Positions 45,301 to 55,858 of a stretch of 64,000 nucleotides of DNA are shown here, piece by piece. The first letter of the stretch is position 1. Every line of letters begins with the position of its first letter. Under the pieces are notes generated by a model. It did not search any database, was not told the origin of the DNA, and saw only the letters and a list, made by a program, of their open reading frames with translations. A program made the translations under genes and the position numbers. Location of the stretch: positions 124,001 through 188,000 of the forward strand of contig RBKR01000016.1 in the NCBI GenBank assembly GCA_004835665.1, read 5' to 3'. The DNA comes from Phoma sp. XZ068. Lineage: Eukaryota > Ascomycota > Dothideomycetes > Pleosporales > Didymellaceae.

Positions 45301-45585
45301 AAGGATCGATCTCAAGAATATCATCGTCGTTATCGGAGGAATTCGGCACAGCCGAGCGAAAAGTACGGGTGCGCTTCTTGCACGAAGTAGGGTCTACTTG
45401 GTTGTTCATGGGCGAATCATCTGCAAGTACTGTTAGATGGCGTTAACAAAGTGTTCGCTGTGGCAATAATGCTAGATAATTGTGCCTGGTAACTTACTGG
45501 GTACTTGGGGTGGTGCTATAGCAGCGAGATTGTTGTCGTTCGCCACCCCAGCTGCTGACTTTCGAGTTGAACGCCGAGGCGCCAT
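42381..45585 (-). CDS. RAD16: RAD16-type SNF2 ATPase with RING finger (global-genome nucleotide excision repair)
   Basis: A DNA translocase of the RAD7-RAD16 complex that senses UV damage in non-transcribed DNA. Three exons are inferred: 45585-45498, 45420-42660 and 42609-42381, giving 1025 aa. The acidic/Ser-rich N-terminus opens with MAPRRSTRKSAAG. The SNF2 ATPase contains LLGDEMGMGKTIQAVSLI (Walker A about 440-447) and RLILDEAHSIKSR (about 558). A C3HC4 RING (about 768-812, starting CNICDEPAEDAIRSHCRHEF) lies inside the helicase domain, as in RAD16/RAD5. The helicase C half includes SIVFSQFTSMLQLIEWRLRR, LKAGGVALNLTEAS and DRCHRIGQKRP. The ending LSPEDLQFLFRGS is typical of RAD16. Nuclear. 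Confidence 0.95.
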
Positions 45586-46943
45586 TGTGGTTGTAAATCA
45601 AAGGTTCAAGCTCTGAGTTGAAAGTGTCAAGTAGGTTGGTAGCTTGTCAAAGACCAATTTGTGCCGAAGAGGGAGAGCGGAAGACGATATAGACACAATG
45701 AACGATATTGCGACTCCCGCAACGTGAATTGACAGTCGCACTAAGTTGGTGAATCAAGGGCGGCGATGCCCCTGGTCTTCGCGCGCCGAGCCACAGGCCG
45801 CGTCGAATCAATCGCGTTGTTGCCGTCTCCGGTGGCGAATGTTGGAGAACTTTGCAGATCTGAAGAACAAATCGATTGGTAAGTGACAAGGATGGGTTGC
45901 GATAGCGTGCAAAATCGCCGCAGACGTGGTACAGGTCGCTCGGAAGCGCGGGGTGCTGCCTGGAGAGAACGCGTTGAGTGGTCCTTGTTTGGTTAGAGCG
46001 AGCGCGCCCTCACGTGAGTGTAATTAGGGAAATCGCGCTGCATGGTCGGCACAATATCAAGTGGAAAAAGACAGTGAAAGACCTTTAGTACTGCTTTGAA
46101 GAGCCAATTCGATAATGTCATAACATCTCTACCCTAATTGTTCCACAGGCTCAATCTTCGGGTGCCAGCCTCTGTCGCATAACGTGCGTGGGTGAATACC
46201 TTGTCTCTCAGCCCGCATTTCTCGGCTTTCCACACTCACCAAGGTTTGGGTACGCATCATCTGCATAAATTATGAGCCTACCCACACTCTGCTCGGCTTG
46301 GGGAAGCTAGGTCCAACCATCTTGCCTATGAGGGCTCAGTATTCCAGCTTTGGGAAGTAGTCGCGCACCATGTAGCGTACATCCCCCAATCACTGCTTCA
46401 AAGAGGTTGGTATGGCTGATTTGGTTCTGGAGCCGCGCGGATTAAGGCATCGCATGATGAATTCATCTTTTCAATAGAGTGGCCATCATGACTACCTAGG
46501 TAAAAGCACCTGTTTGGAAGAAGTTGTAGAGGCGATTTTTTAGCGCCAGGTAGATAGAAGACGGTGGATATCGAGTGTAAGAAATACGGAGTGTCAAGGT
46601 AAGTGTAACATTGACAGCTCATCCATTGAGCTAGTTTCACTCTTGACATATTCGGAGCCTGGTATGCCGCTCAATAAATCGTCGTAGTCCTACGACTTCA
46701 CTGTGGAATGCTTTAGTCGAGCGCTGACACGGCACGGGGCAATTGAAGTACAGCGGTCAAACTTTCCGGAGCGCCTCATCAATCCGATGTGTTCGATGTG
46801 TCTACCATCCTAAAGATGCGCGCGGCAGCCGCACCATACCATGTTCTGAAATACCCACAAGCGCCAGACGCCTCGCAATGCACACATACGCCGAGTATTG
46901 GACTCGTCGGCCTTTCAAGCAGTCCTTCTGCCCAAGGGTCCAC
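45586..46943. other. Intergenic between RAD16 and SEC72
   Basis: About 1.36 kb: the RAD16 upstream region and the SEC72 3' flank. Short frames only, with no domain or repeat recognised. Confidence 0.5.
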
Positions 46944-47561
46944 TCACACTACGTTTGTCTGGCCGCTTTTTCTGCTCTCGATCTGATCCCTCAGTTGTAC
47001 CAGATCTTGCTCTGTAGCCTCGAACTCAAGGCCCTGCTTGACCCACTGCTCCGCCTCGTCCAATCTGCCCATCTCGAGCAAGCACTTCCCTCTCCTCCAC
47101 CAGCCCTTAGCGTTTCCAACTTTCTTCATCTCGACGCTCGCCTCTGCGTCCACAGAGCCCTCGGCCCAGTTCTGTTGTGCCATATTTGCTTGCGCGCGGT
47201 TGCTCAGCAGCCCGGAAACTTCCTCGCGCACCAGACCAGATGGCTCCCAGTGTGGGCGGGTAAGCGCCATATCGATTGCGAGGGTGTATAGCTTGACGGC
47301 ACCAGCGGGGTTGCCTTTGCGGAATTCGGCGTTACCAGATTCTCGCAGCTTGCCAATCTGTGCTGAGCGCTTGGGGTTGACGGGAACGGGTGGTGGCGGT
47401 GTGCCGGTGGGTGTCTCGACGTTGAGGAGGCCACGGTGGAGTGCGTTCAGTGCGGCGAGCTCGGTGTTGAGGGCATTGTTTGCGGGACCTGTTGCACTGA
47501 CGGTACCTGTAGCATCGTCCATTTGGAGAGGCAGGAGGGTAAATGTGTCGATGGCTTCCAT
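46944..47561 (-). CDS. SEC72: SEC72-like TPR protein of the ER post-translational translocon
   Basis: A TPR protein on the cytosolic side of the Sec62/Sec63 complex that helps receive chaperone-bound precursors. It is a single exon of 205 aa, starting MEAIDTFTLLPLQMDDATG. A Pro-rich linker (GTPPPPVPVNPKRSAQI) precedes three TPR-like helix pairs: GNAEFRKGNPAGAVKLYTLA, LLSNRAQANMAQQNWAEGSV and WWRRGKCLLEMGRLDEAEQW. The N-terminal FTLLPLQ and the spacing of the TPRs match filamentous-fungal SEC72. The C-terminus is hydrophilic, with no membrane segment. Confidence 0.88.
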   Translation of the reverse strand: MEAIDTFTLLPLQMDDATGTVSATGPANNALNTELAALNALHRGLLNVETPTGTPPPPVPVNPKRSAQIGKLRESGNAEFRKGNPAGAVKLYTLAIDMALTRPHWEPSGLVREEVSGLLSNRAQANMAQQNWAEGSVDAEASVEMKKVGNAKGWWRRGKCLLEMGRLDEAEQWVKQGLEFEATEQDLVQLRDQIESRKSGQTNVV

Positions 47562-48867
47562 GGTGGGCGCAGTTGTTGTGTTCGGCCTGGAACGATTGTG
47601 AAGATGTGTCTATGTAATGCGCGTAAGGTTTTGGTGTATGGACCTGGGGTAAGGACACTTGGTGACATTGACGGTCGCGCCTTATCGATATGGAATGCAC
47701 GTGCGTTCGGCTTCACTCCACCACCACAACGTTCACTTCGTTCGTCACTCATCTCATCTCGTATGAGGTCGTCTACCACCGCCAGACAGATGATTTGCAG
47801 AGCAGCGCATCCACTTTGCAGTCTGATCATTTAAACGGAATAAGCTTGAACGAAGCGCCCCGAGGGAGGAGCCTGCACAAGACAATGTACCGTCCATAGG
47901 CCATGTTGCGCCTTAGCCGCGTTTTCAGCGTTCGCCATGGCTATTATACGTCCAAGTCGGTACCATAAGCTTGTCCTGCATAATAGTATATACATTACAT
48001 CTACTCTTTATGGACATCGGCCGCTACCCCTGTTGAGAGAGCCTTCCTTTGCCCGCTGCCTACACCAAAGAGGCATCTTTCCTGTGTGCTTGATCTTGCT
48101 CATAGGAAATACTTATTTAGCCTGCTTCTTTTTCTTGTGCTGTCTTGTGTGTAAGGCATTAGATGTCCATCTTTCACATCCATTTCCCTTCAAAACTCCA
48201 CAATGACATAGAACTGCTGGTTCTGATTTCTTCTCGCAACCCGTTCTACATCAAACAGGATTGCTCTAGATCGTTTATCTGTCTCCGTGACTTCAATTTC
48301 TTCCCGCGATCACATGGCACCAGCGCGCCTTTAAATACACCCACCACGCCTGCCTTGCCTGCACCTCACCAATGACCGAAACCTAACTCAACAACCCACA
48401 ACAACGGCCCTACATGGCGCGATACGTTGTCAAGGTCACGTCCGGCGGACAGATGGCAAGCTTACTTGTAGTTTTGTCACTATCTCAGTTATGTTCCGCC
48501 CTGGTGGCTACAATTCGAACTCGCCTACCAACAATTGCCCCAAAGCTAGGCACTGAGGACCTTCTCTGATGTTCTAGCCGATGCTAAAGGGACAGTCTAT
48601 GTAATCATCGATGTAAGTATGTCACCAAAACTACCCTACCAAGTTATGGCTGTGTATGGTGTAACCAGGCTGACTCCACTGTGTAAGCGCCTCACGTACA
48701 GCCCACCATTACCAAAAGCTAACATGGTTCGAATATCTTAGGGTGTTTTCACGTGTATTGTATATGCCCGCTACCCAACCTTCATTCAGAACCTTTCTCC
48801 GGATATTGTTATTACTCATAATCTATCGTCTATTCTATTGATAGACAATGTTGAGTTTTAGGTACAC
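47562..48867. other. Intergenic between SEC72 and the cupin gene
   Basis: About 1.3 kb: the SEC72 promoter and the cupin 3' flank. Open frames are short and unlike known families. The part from 48350 onward is moderately AT-rich without repeats. Confidence 0.45.
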
Positions 48868-49411
48868 CTACAACTTGCTGCTGTTGCTCTTGCCCTTGCC
48901 TCCCTCCTCCCTGTTCTGCAAGTTAGGATGCGGCGTCTTAACAGGCCTTGTAACAGCATAAAACGCAAGACCCGCCGACTTGGTCGAAAACTCAACCTTA
49001 GACCCAACATCTACGATCGAGTTAGCACAGCACTCTCATACATATCACGCGGTTTTCGATTTCAATACGTACGGAAGAATGCAAAGTCACCAGGAACAAG
49101 GTGGTGCTGGATCCCCGTCGCTACGTCCAGGATATCAATCTGCCCGTTGAGAATATACTTTGTCTCCTCGAAGGTGTAGTGTGCGGGGCGTGCAGGACCG
49201 GCTTCGATCTTGTAGAACCCGGATGTGAAGTATGAGGGTGTGTCTTTGGTGTTTGTCCGGATGCTGGGGATGTTAATTAACTGAATGAAAGAGCAATAGG
49301 GAGGGGTCACTACGAGTGAAAGTCTGCGACCGTAGCGTTCTCGCCTTGGGGCAGGGGAATGAACTCGTGGCCGGCGCCTTTGATGATGGTGAGAGGGACG
49401 AGTCCGGACAT
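48868..49411 (-). CDS. Small single-domain cupin (EutQ-like)
   Basis: Three exons are inferred: 49411-49314, 49263-49073 and 49010-48868, giving 143 aa. The start is MSGLVPLTIIKGAGHEFIPL. Joining exons 1 and 2 gives VADFHSIRTNTKD, and exons 2 and 3 join at GDFAFFHVGSKVEF. The core pattern, YFTSGFYKIEAGPARPAHYT, then EETKYILNGQIDILD and LVPGDFAFF, is the two-motif cupin barrel seen in EutQ-type proteins. The metal-ligand pattern is partial, since a classic G-x5-H-x-H motif 1 is not complete, so enzymatic activity is uncertain. The Ser/Lys-rich tail ends KSNSSKL; the last three residues, SKL, form a canonical PTS1, so peroxisomal targeting is plausible. Confidence 0.8.
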
Positions 49412-49996
49412 CTTGGACTGGATTGTGGTGTATAAGGAGGATGGGTAGAATTCGGTATGTGGTTTATTTTTCTTTTTAAGAAGCTGCCGTGAGTAGGGAA
49501 ATGAAAAGAAAACATCTGGGGAAAAGCAATATTGTTATAAGAATCAGTATGAGGGCTCGGTTGGGGTACCGATGATACGCAGGAACTATGGAGATGGTGC
49601 AATGTAAATGGTTTACCGAATGCGGTAAGTCGAACCCGATTTCCCAGCTAGCTCAACATAACTTGAACGTCTTCGTTTTTGCAACAATTCGTTTCCATCT
49701 GCTTCTGTGCTGTTTCGACTCCACGGTATCTCTCTGTGGAGTAGTTTGATTGCTTCGCGATGCCTGCTTCTTATGTTGTGTGAGCACGTCGTCTATGGCT
49801 TGAAAGGTGTTCAGCCCGGATATCGGCTGGCGACCCGACTCGCACCCACACAAAGACGCAACCCCGGAATATGCGACCGAAGCGCCGCGATACCGGGTGG
49901 AATTTGAAACATCAGTTCTTAGTGCTTCCCTGCCTCCTACTGTGGAGACTACTGAGTATAGGCAGATAGCTCTCGGAGCTGCTAAGGCCACGCCAC
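49412..49996. other. Intergenic between the cupin gene and NLR2
   Basis: About 585 bases: the cupin upstream region and the NLR2 3' flank. No separate feature. Confidence 0.5.
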
Positions 49997-52900
49997 TCAC
50001 TCCTCGAAGAAGATGTCCATCGAAGCGGACTTTGTGATATTCATCCAACCCTCCCCAGAAGCCAGCGCCAACAAAACAACCTTATCACCGACCATCAGTC
50101 TCCGCACGAAATCACCCTGATCGTCATCACTAGCCGGTCGTCGCCCGCCAAATTGCCGGTCGCTGTTGAGTTGCGAGCTTGAATACCACGTGCATCTAAA
50201 CTCATGTGGCTCCTTGGACCGGTGTGGACAGCGGGCCCATTCGCGCTTCAATACAACCTGCTTGTCGCGCACAATAGCAAGCTCATACCTGGCTTCGCTG
50301 GCGTACTCGCCTTCTGGGACGTGACCCCACCACTCGTCGCTGCTCCAGCCTTGGTCTCGGCCCTCGACGGTGACTTCGATGCGTGTTACAGGTAACTTGG
50401 CTGTGGCTGGTATGGCATCACTAGTCAGGTAGCGAGCTTGGCGTACATCCGTCGTGTGTCCTGCGTGTAACCAGTCCCAGTTGCCAACATGATTCCAGTG
50501 GCAGGAGTCGGGTTTTGCGCCGTATGTGACCGACCACGATGCTCGACTAGAGTGGATGCTTGCTTCTTGATAAACCAGCTCCGGGGCGGGATCTCCTTCA
50601 GGCTTCAGGATTATGTAGCACCTGTTGTGAGTAGCACAGGACTCAATAGGGGTGCGTCCAAAGCTATTGCTGATATCTGATCGAGCGCCCGCCTCAACCA
50701 GTAGCGTTGTTGTCTCAGGATCATCGCGTTCGACGGCAAAGTGAAGTGCAGTCTTACCCATGCTTCTGTCCTGGTCGTCCAAGCTGGCTGAATTCTGGAT
50801 GAGTAGCCTGACAACCTGACGTTGTTGTCTGTCGACGGCCTTCATAAGCGGCGTTTGCCCTTGTCCATCACGCTTGTCCAACAGTGACCGATCAAAGTCT
50901 ACTAGTTTCTGAAGCGCTGCCACAATAAGATCTTCAGATCCCACCTCGATGTACGCATGCACTGCGTTCTCTCGATGTTTATCATTCAGCAGGTCCAAGA
51001 GTGCATCGGCGTTCATCGTGAAGACGATTCCGACCATAGCTTCACACACTGCCTTGAAAGTCCTGGACCGGCCGGAGTAATCCTGATCAGCGAGAGCAAA
51101 CTTCTTCGTAGCTTCAAACAACGGTATATACCCCTTCTTCTCTTTGCAAGTTAGGAGTCGCCGGAAGCTCGCCTCCGGCAAACATTCCTTAATCTTGTGA
51201 AAGTAGAGGGGTCTATCCCATCGTAACATTAGATGCATGATGCTCTCGCCGTCGTTGGCGACGACTAATGGATCCGTAGCTGGCTGGTCCAGTAGAATCT
51301 CGAGAATTTCCATGCCATCTGGAGAGTCTGGGCGGTGCGATGCTATCAGCAGTGGGGTATGACCATTGCGTTGGCGTAGAGTAACGTCTGCGCCAGCAGC
51401 GACTAGAGCGCGCACAGCAGCGAGGTTTTGCCAGTGGGTGGCTACATGGAGAGGAGTGTCGTTGAAGTCGAACCAGCCTCGTGTTCTAAGGAGACTTTGC
51501 TCGGTCTTGGCTAAGAGAGTAATAATCTTGGGTCGATTCAGTTGTGCCGCGCGGAACATGGGGTTGCACCGCGCCGTGTCTTGGTGGTAGAGCAAAGTGT
51601 GCCTACGCTCGGAAGAGAACGACTTGAGCTTTCCAACAATCTGCAAACTGCGTTAGCATGCAACTCGTAACTGCGGATATGCCTTTAGTATGAAGTATGG
51701 TGATACATACGGCTTGCACAATGGGAAAACGATCCTTGTGGTCAGACCTGACCGCTAAATGCAGCACCGAGCTACCTTCGGAATTGTATCGAGTGACAAG
51801 ATCCTCCAGCTTCGACGGAGTTACAGTATCAAGAATCCGCTTCGCTACTTCGAGCAAGCCCATGGACGCGGCATCTGAGAGCGCCGACGTATTCCTAGTA
51901 TCCCGGTATCCAGGATCAGCTCCCTTTTCAAGAAGGCATATCGCAGTAGACTCTTCGCGAGAGCTACATGCAAACCGCAGTGGTGTCCAGCCGTCCGAGT
52001 CGGTAGCTTCTATGTTCGCATCTCCAGTGTCGAGGAGAAGAGACACGATATCTGTGTACCCGCCTCGCGCGGCCCAAGCTAATGGCGTGCGACCAGCCTC
52101 GCTAACGAACGTGTCTACGTGCTCACTGCTTGTGCCCAGCAGGCGCTCGACGACGGTGAAAAGACCCAGATACGACGCGAGAGCGATAGCATTCGAAATT
52201 TGTGGCGTCTGGTCGATCCTCTTGAAGAGTGTTATCCACTTTTTATTCCCCGTTTCCTGCGGGTCGCACAGCTCAACAGCCAGATCTTGCAGTCTCGTTG
52301 ACGCCTTTCTTTCCGTCCTGCGATAATGCGTGGTCCAACAATACGAAGCGTATCCGAAAAAGTCTTTTGCCAGGTTATCCGTGACGCCTATAGCAATGAT
52401 GACGATGCAACTTGTTGCGAGTACCAACTCAGATTCAACGAGATCGAAAGAGTGCTTCCATCCAGGAAGTACCTTGTCGGTGCTAACGAGAAACCTCCGA
52501 GCTGTTTGGTGAATCAAATATACCCTCCTGTCTACGATGGTGACAAAGAGACCGCACAGATCTCTCACGCTCGTCTCGAAGTTGGCTTCGCGGGGGAGAT
52601 CTTCTTCGATGTCGGTCCATGAGGTGTACTCCTCGTCGATAGCGAGAGCAATGTTCAGTTCTTGAACGGTCAGCGGCCTGGTGGCAGTTACAACAATTGA
52701 AAGGAGTTTTCGTGCCTGAGGTAGATCGACGTCATCGATCCTAGAGAGGATAGCTTCATACGCTGCGTCGACTGTACGCGGGAGATCGCTGACGATTTGT
52801 CGGAGGTTCTTCCTTGTAGGCCGTGCCGTCTTGTGGAGAATGTCGAAGACCAGCTTTGCCCAGAGGTAGGTGGGATGGTCCATTGATAGGAGCCCTTCTT

Positions 52901-54908
52901 CTACGACCTCGCGTTCTTCCTTTCCGAGACCAAGTTCTTGTGTTAATCTCTCGATTTCCCATCTCATGTACAGGTCAATTTCCCTACTGATAGCCTTCGT
53001 CTCATCTTCACCGTGGAGCCGGATCGTGGACACGTTGCGGGTTAGATCGTCAAAGCGTCGCTGAATGTCGTGATAAGGACGGCTTGTGACGAGGAATTTG
53101 AGGCGGCTGTTGTTTTCCTCGAAGGCAGCAGATTTGTAAAACTTGCTGAGCGCATCGATGATTTGATATCGTCCCCGCTCTGCGCACTCGTCAAGACCAT
53201 CAAGGATGCAGACGACCTTGCCCGCTCGCGAACTCGATGCAACCTCCAGCAGTATATCCCAGAGTTTCTGAAAGTTGTGGGCGAGCTTGCTTCCTTCCTT
53301 CTTGTATGTCTTCATGGCATGCTGGATTAGTTTCTTGTCTGTCGAGAAAATCTGGTGCAGGAGCGCTGATATCGCGTTCGAAGCACTCGTCTGCTCTTCG
53401 TTATCTTCCTTGAAGAAGAAGTATGCGATGGTCGTCTCGGTGTTGGACTGCCTCAATTCCTGATCAACCAAGTGTTTGGCTAGGACGGACTTGCCGCATC
53501 CCGGATTGGCAGTAACCCAGAGCAGGCCAGATTTCTCATTCTGATTCCACTCGCGGTACCTTTCGTGGTCTAGAAACCATGCACACGTATCGTCAAGCCT
53601 TTGAGGATTGCGGTCCTTGGCCTGCTCATACTGTGAGGTTCGAAGTGCGTGAAGACAGTCATCGGTATCCTGGGTTGAGAAAGCATCTGGAAGACTTAGA
53701 ATTTGCTATGGAACCTGGTTTACTTCAACGCTCACCAAAACTTGGAACCCGCTTCAACTCCTCGGCAGCGTCCATGAGTCCTTTCATCGAGGATCTGACT
53801 GCCTCGTAGCCCCGGTCGTTTCTCCCGCTGAACTTGACCATCGTCATGTGATCCGCGTCCAATGCCCTTGCACGTTGATTCGGATGGTCCAACGTCGAGG
53901 ACTCGGGTGGCACAATCTGTCACTGTTAGTATCAGGAGGGCGTCTGTCTTTATTCAAGACATACCAATTCGTTGAACCCTCGGATACCCGCAATAGCCCT
54001 CGACTCTTGAAACGTCCGAATAGTCCAGCCATTCCCCCGCTTCACCCACTGCCGTGTAAACGACTCAGAGCAGCGCTCAAGTTCGGTCCCTCCCGGAAGC
54101 AGTGCGCGGACATTCTCATCGTTGGTATCCAGCTGCAGCAGCGCGCCAGCAAGCACAGCAAGCTTAGTTGCTTTGGAAGCCCAACCGGGACTTCCCTTGT
54201 GCGGCGTGCCGAAGAAGAACACTCCAGTAGTCGACTTGTATATCTTCTGTATAGCTTTGTCATCCTCGCTTTCTGCACGCTGCAGAGCGGCTTTGACAAG
54301 AATACCACCAAGCGAGTGTGCAATGAAAACTATGTCGCGGTCTATTGCTTTCCCTTCACGCTGATCGACGAGGTCGTAGAGTAAGTTCCGGCTGTGCGTA
54401 AGGATGTTTCCCTTGTGTACTGGCTTAAAGCCCTTCGTGACGTTGGTGTCGTAGCCATATGTCATGACCCTTGCTTTCGGGAAGTCGGTTGCAAGCAAGT
54501 CCCGCGGCCAGTATACATCCTGGGTGCCATTGCTTTCGAGTGCTGGAGCTTGGGATTCGGGGCTTCGACCGCGCCCGTTGGACTCTGTGGACTTGCTGCG
54601 AGAATGGAAGATATTGCGGATGCTGCGACGTCTGGGGACAGTCGCCGGTGGGGCTAGGCTGTTCTGTGTGGTGGGCTGGGTCTCTTGGGCAGATTCTCCA
54701 CTGTAAGTCCATGTCTTCTCGGGGTGACCTTGCAAGCCATGGACAAAGACAACGCTGGAGAGAGTCAGACTAGGATCGATTTAGGTGGTGACAATAAATG
54801 GGGGGTGAACGGATCATACTCAAGTTTTGCATCAGGTGGGTCGCTCAGGATAGTGTATCCATAGGGAGCCACGTTCACGCGGGACGGCCCTTCCACACGG
54901 GCCGCCAT
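49997..54908 (-). CDS. NLR2: esterase (SesB-like)-NACHT-ankyrin protein with extra C-terminal domain
   Basis: A large STAND protein. Five exons are inferred: 54908-54820, 54754-53965, 53916-53736, 53686-51711 and 51640-49997, giving 1559 aa. Residues 1-290 are an alpha/beta-hydrolase like fungal SesB effectors: VVFVHGLQGHPEKTW, then the nucleophile elbow FIAHSLGGILV (Ser about 177) and FFFGTPHKGSPGW. A 55-residue Ser/Arg-rich loop interrupts it. NACHT: Walker A TANPGCGKSVLA (about 412-423) and Walker B VVCILDGLDEC (about 511-521). A winged-helix part (LLSIVVTATRPLTVQELNIA) is followed by diverged ankyrin repeats (TPLAWAARGGYTDIVSLLL, KTALHFAVERDDPETTTLL). The last 180 residues are a separate domain ending GEGWMNITKSASMDIFFEE. 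A role in immune-like or incompatibility responses is inferred from the architecture. Confidence 0.9.
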
Positions 54909-55858
54909 GGATATGCGCTAGTATTTGTACCTGAATATATGAATCTTGAGCTATATTGTAACTAAAGAGCCGGCTTAGTATTTGCTTTCTGCGCACTTAT
55001 GAAATTGACCGTTTGATGAGGGGATGCTTCACGCCAGATGGCGAGGTGGAAAATGGAGTGAAGGAAAAACAAGTATTGCAGCAAGGCTGCAGATAACAAG
55101 TGTGCAGACACAGCCTGGTTGACGCCTTCGTGATCTACGCCGCGCGTCAGACAAGCGAAGGATTCAGGCGGTTGCTGCTGACAGTAAGCCGCAGCCAAAT
55201 ACCCTGTCCATGCATATCGCTGCCTACTGGGGAACTACAGCCCGTCAGATCCCGCGTGGCCCCCATATCGAATCACTGCCTCGCATGGAGGACTGCTGTG
55301 AAGCGAAACCACCCGGACAATCTGCAGGAAATATGTATTCGCCACAGCCTTGTTGTCACCAGACTTGTTCTTCTTGTCCTGCTTAGTAGAAGTAGATGTA
55401 GCCTCAGTGATCAGCTTGAGCGATCTATCACTGCAAGTCTTTCAGCGCGGTAGGCGTTATCTTTCGTGCTAATAAATATCATTGACTTTTTATTTTCTAT
55501 TTATCCCCAACACCAGCAAATATCCATTAGGGCTGGATATAACTACCAACTATTGAGATAGAGTAGTAGTTACTAACCTAGAGTTTGAGTACAGTACTGA
55601 TATAGTTCTATTTCTATTTCTAATCCTAATCTTAGCTTTAGATTATCACCGCAGGATTTACAATACCTAGCGCGTGAAGGGAAGGTTGATTTCGCGCCTG
55701 CTTAAATAGAGATGCAGATGAGATATACTTAATGATCAACTCGAGGTATCTAGTTATATTCACACTTCTGAAAGCCTCTAAGAATGTACATGTTATCGTT
55801 CATGCTAATCCAATCATTATATACCCGTCTATATTCATACATCCTCAATCAACACCCA
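54909..55858. other. Intergenic between NLR2 and the carrier gene, with TA-rich patch
   Basis: About 950 bases. The left half is the NLR2 upstream region. From about 55480 to 55740 the sequence is strongly TA-rich (counted over 55561-55680: 19 TpA against 10 ApT; 7 CpA+TpG against 15 ApC+GpT), like RIP-affected sequence. No coding frame is accepted. Confidence 0.45.

Noticed and set aside
55100..55453. 117-codon plus-strand frame upstream of NLR2
   Set aside because: No recognisable domain, and it lies in a stretch with RIP-like neighbours. Not supported.
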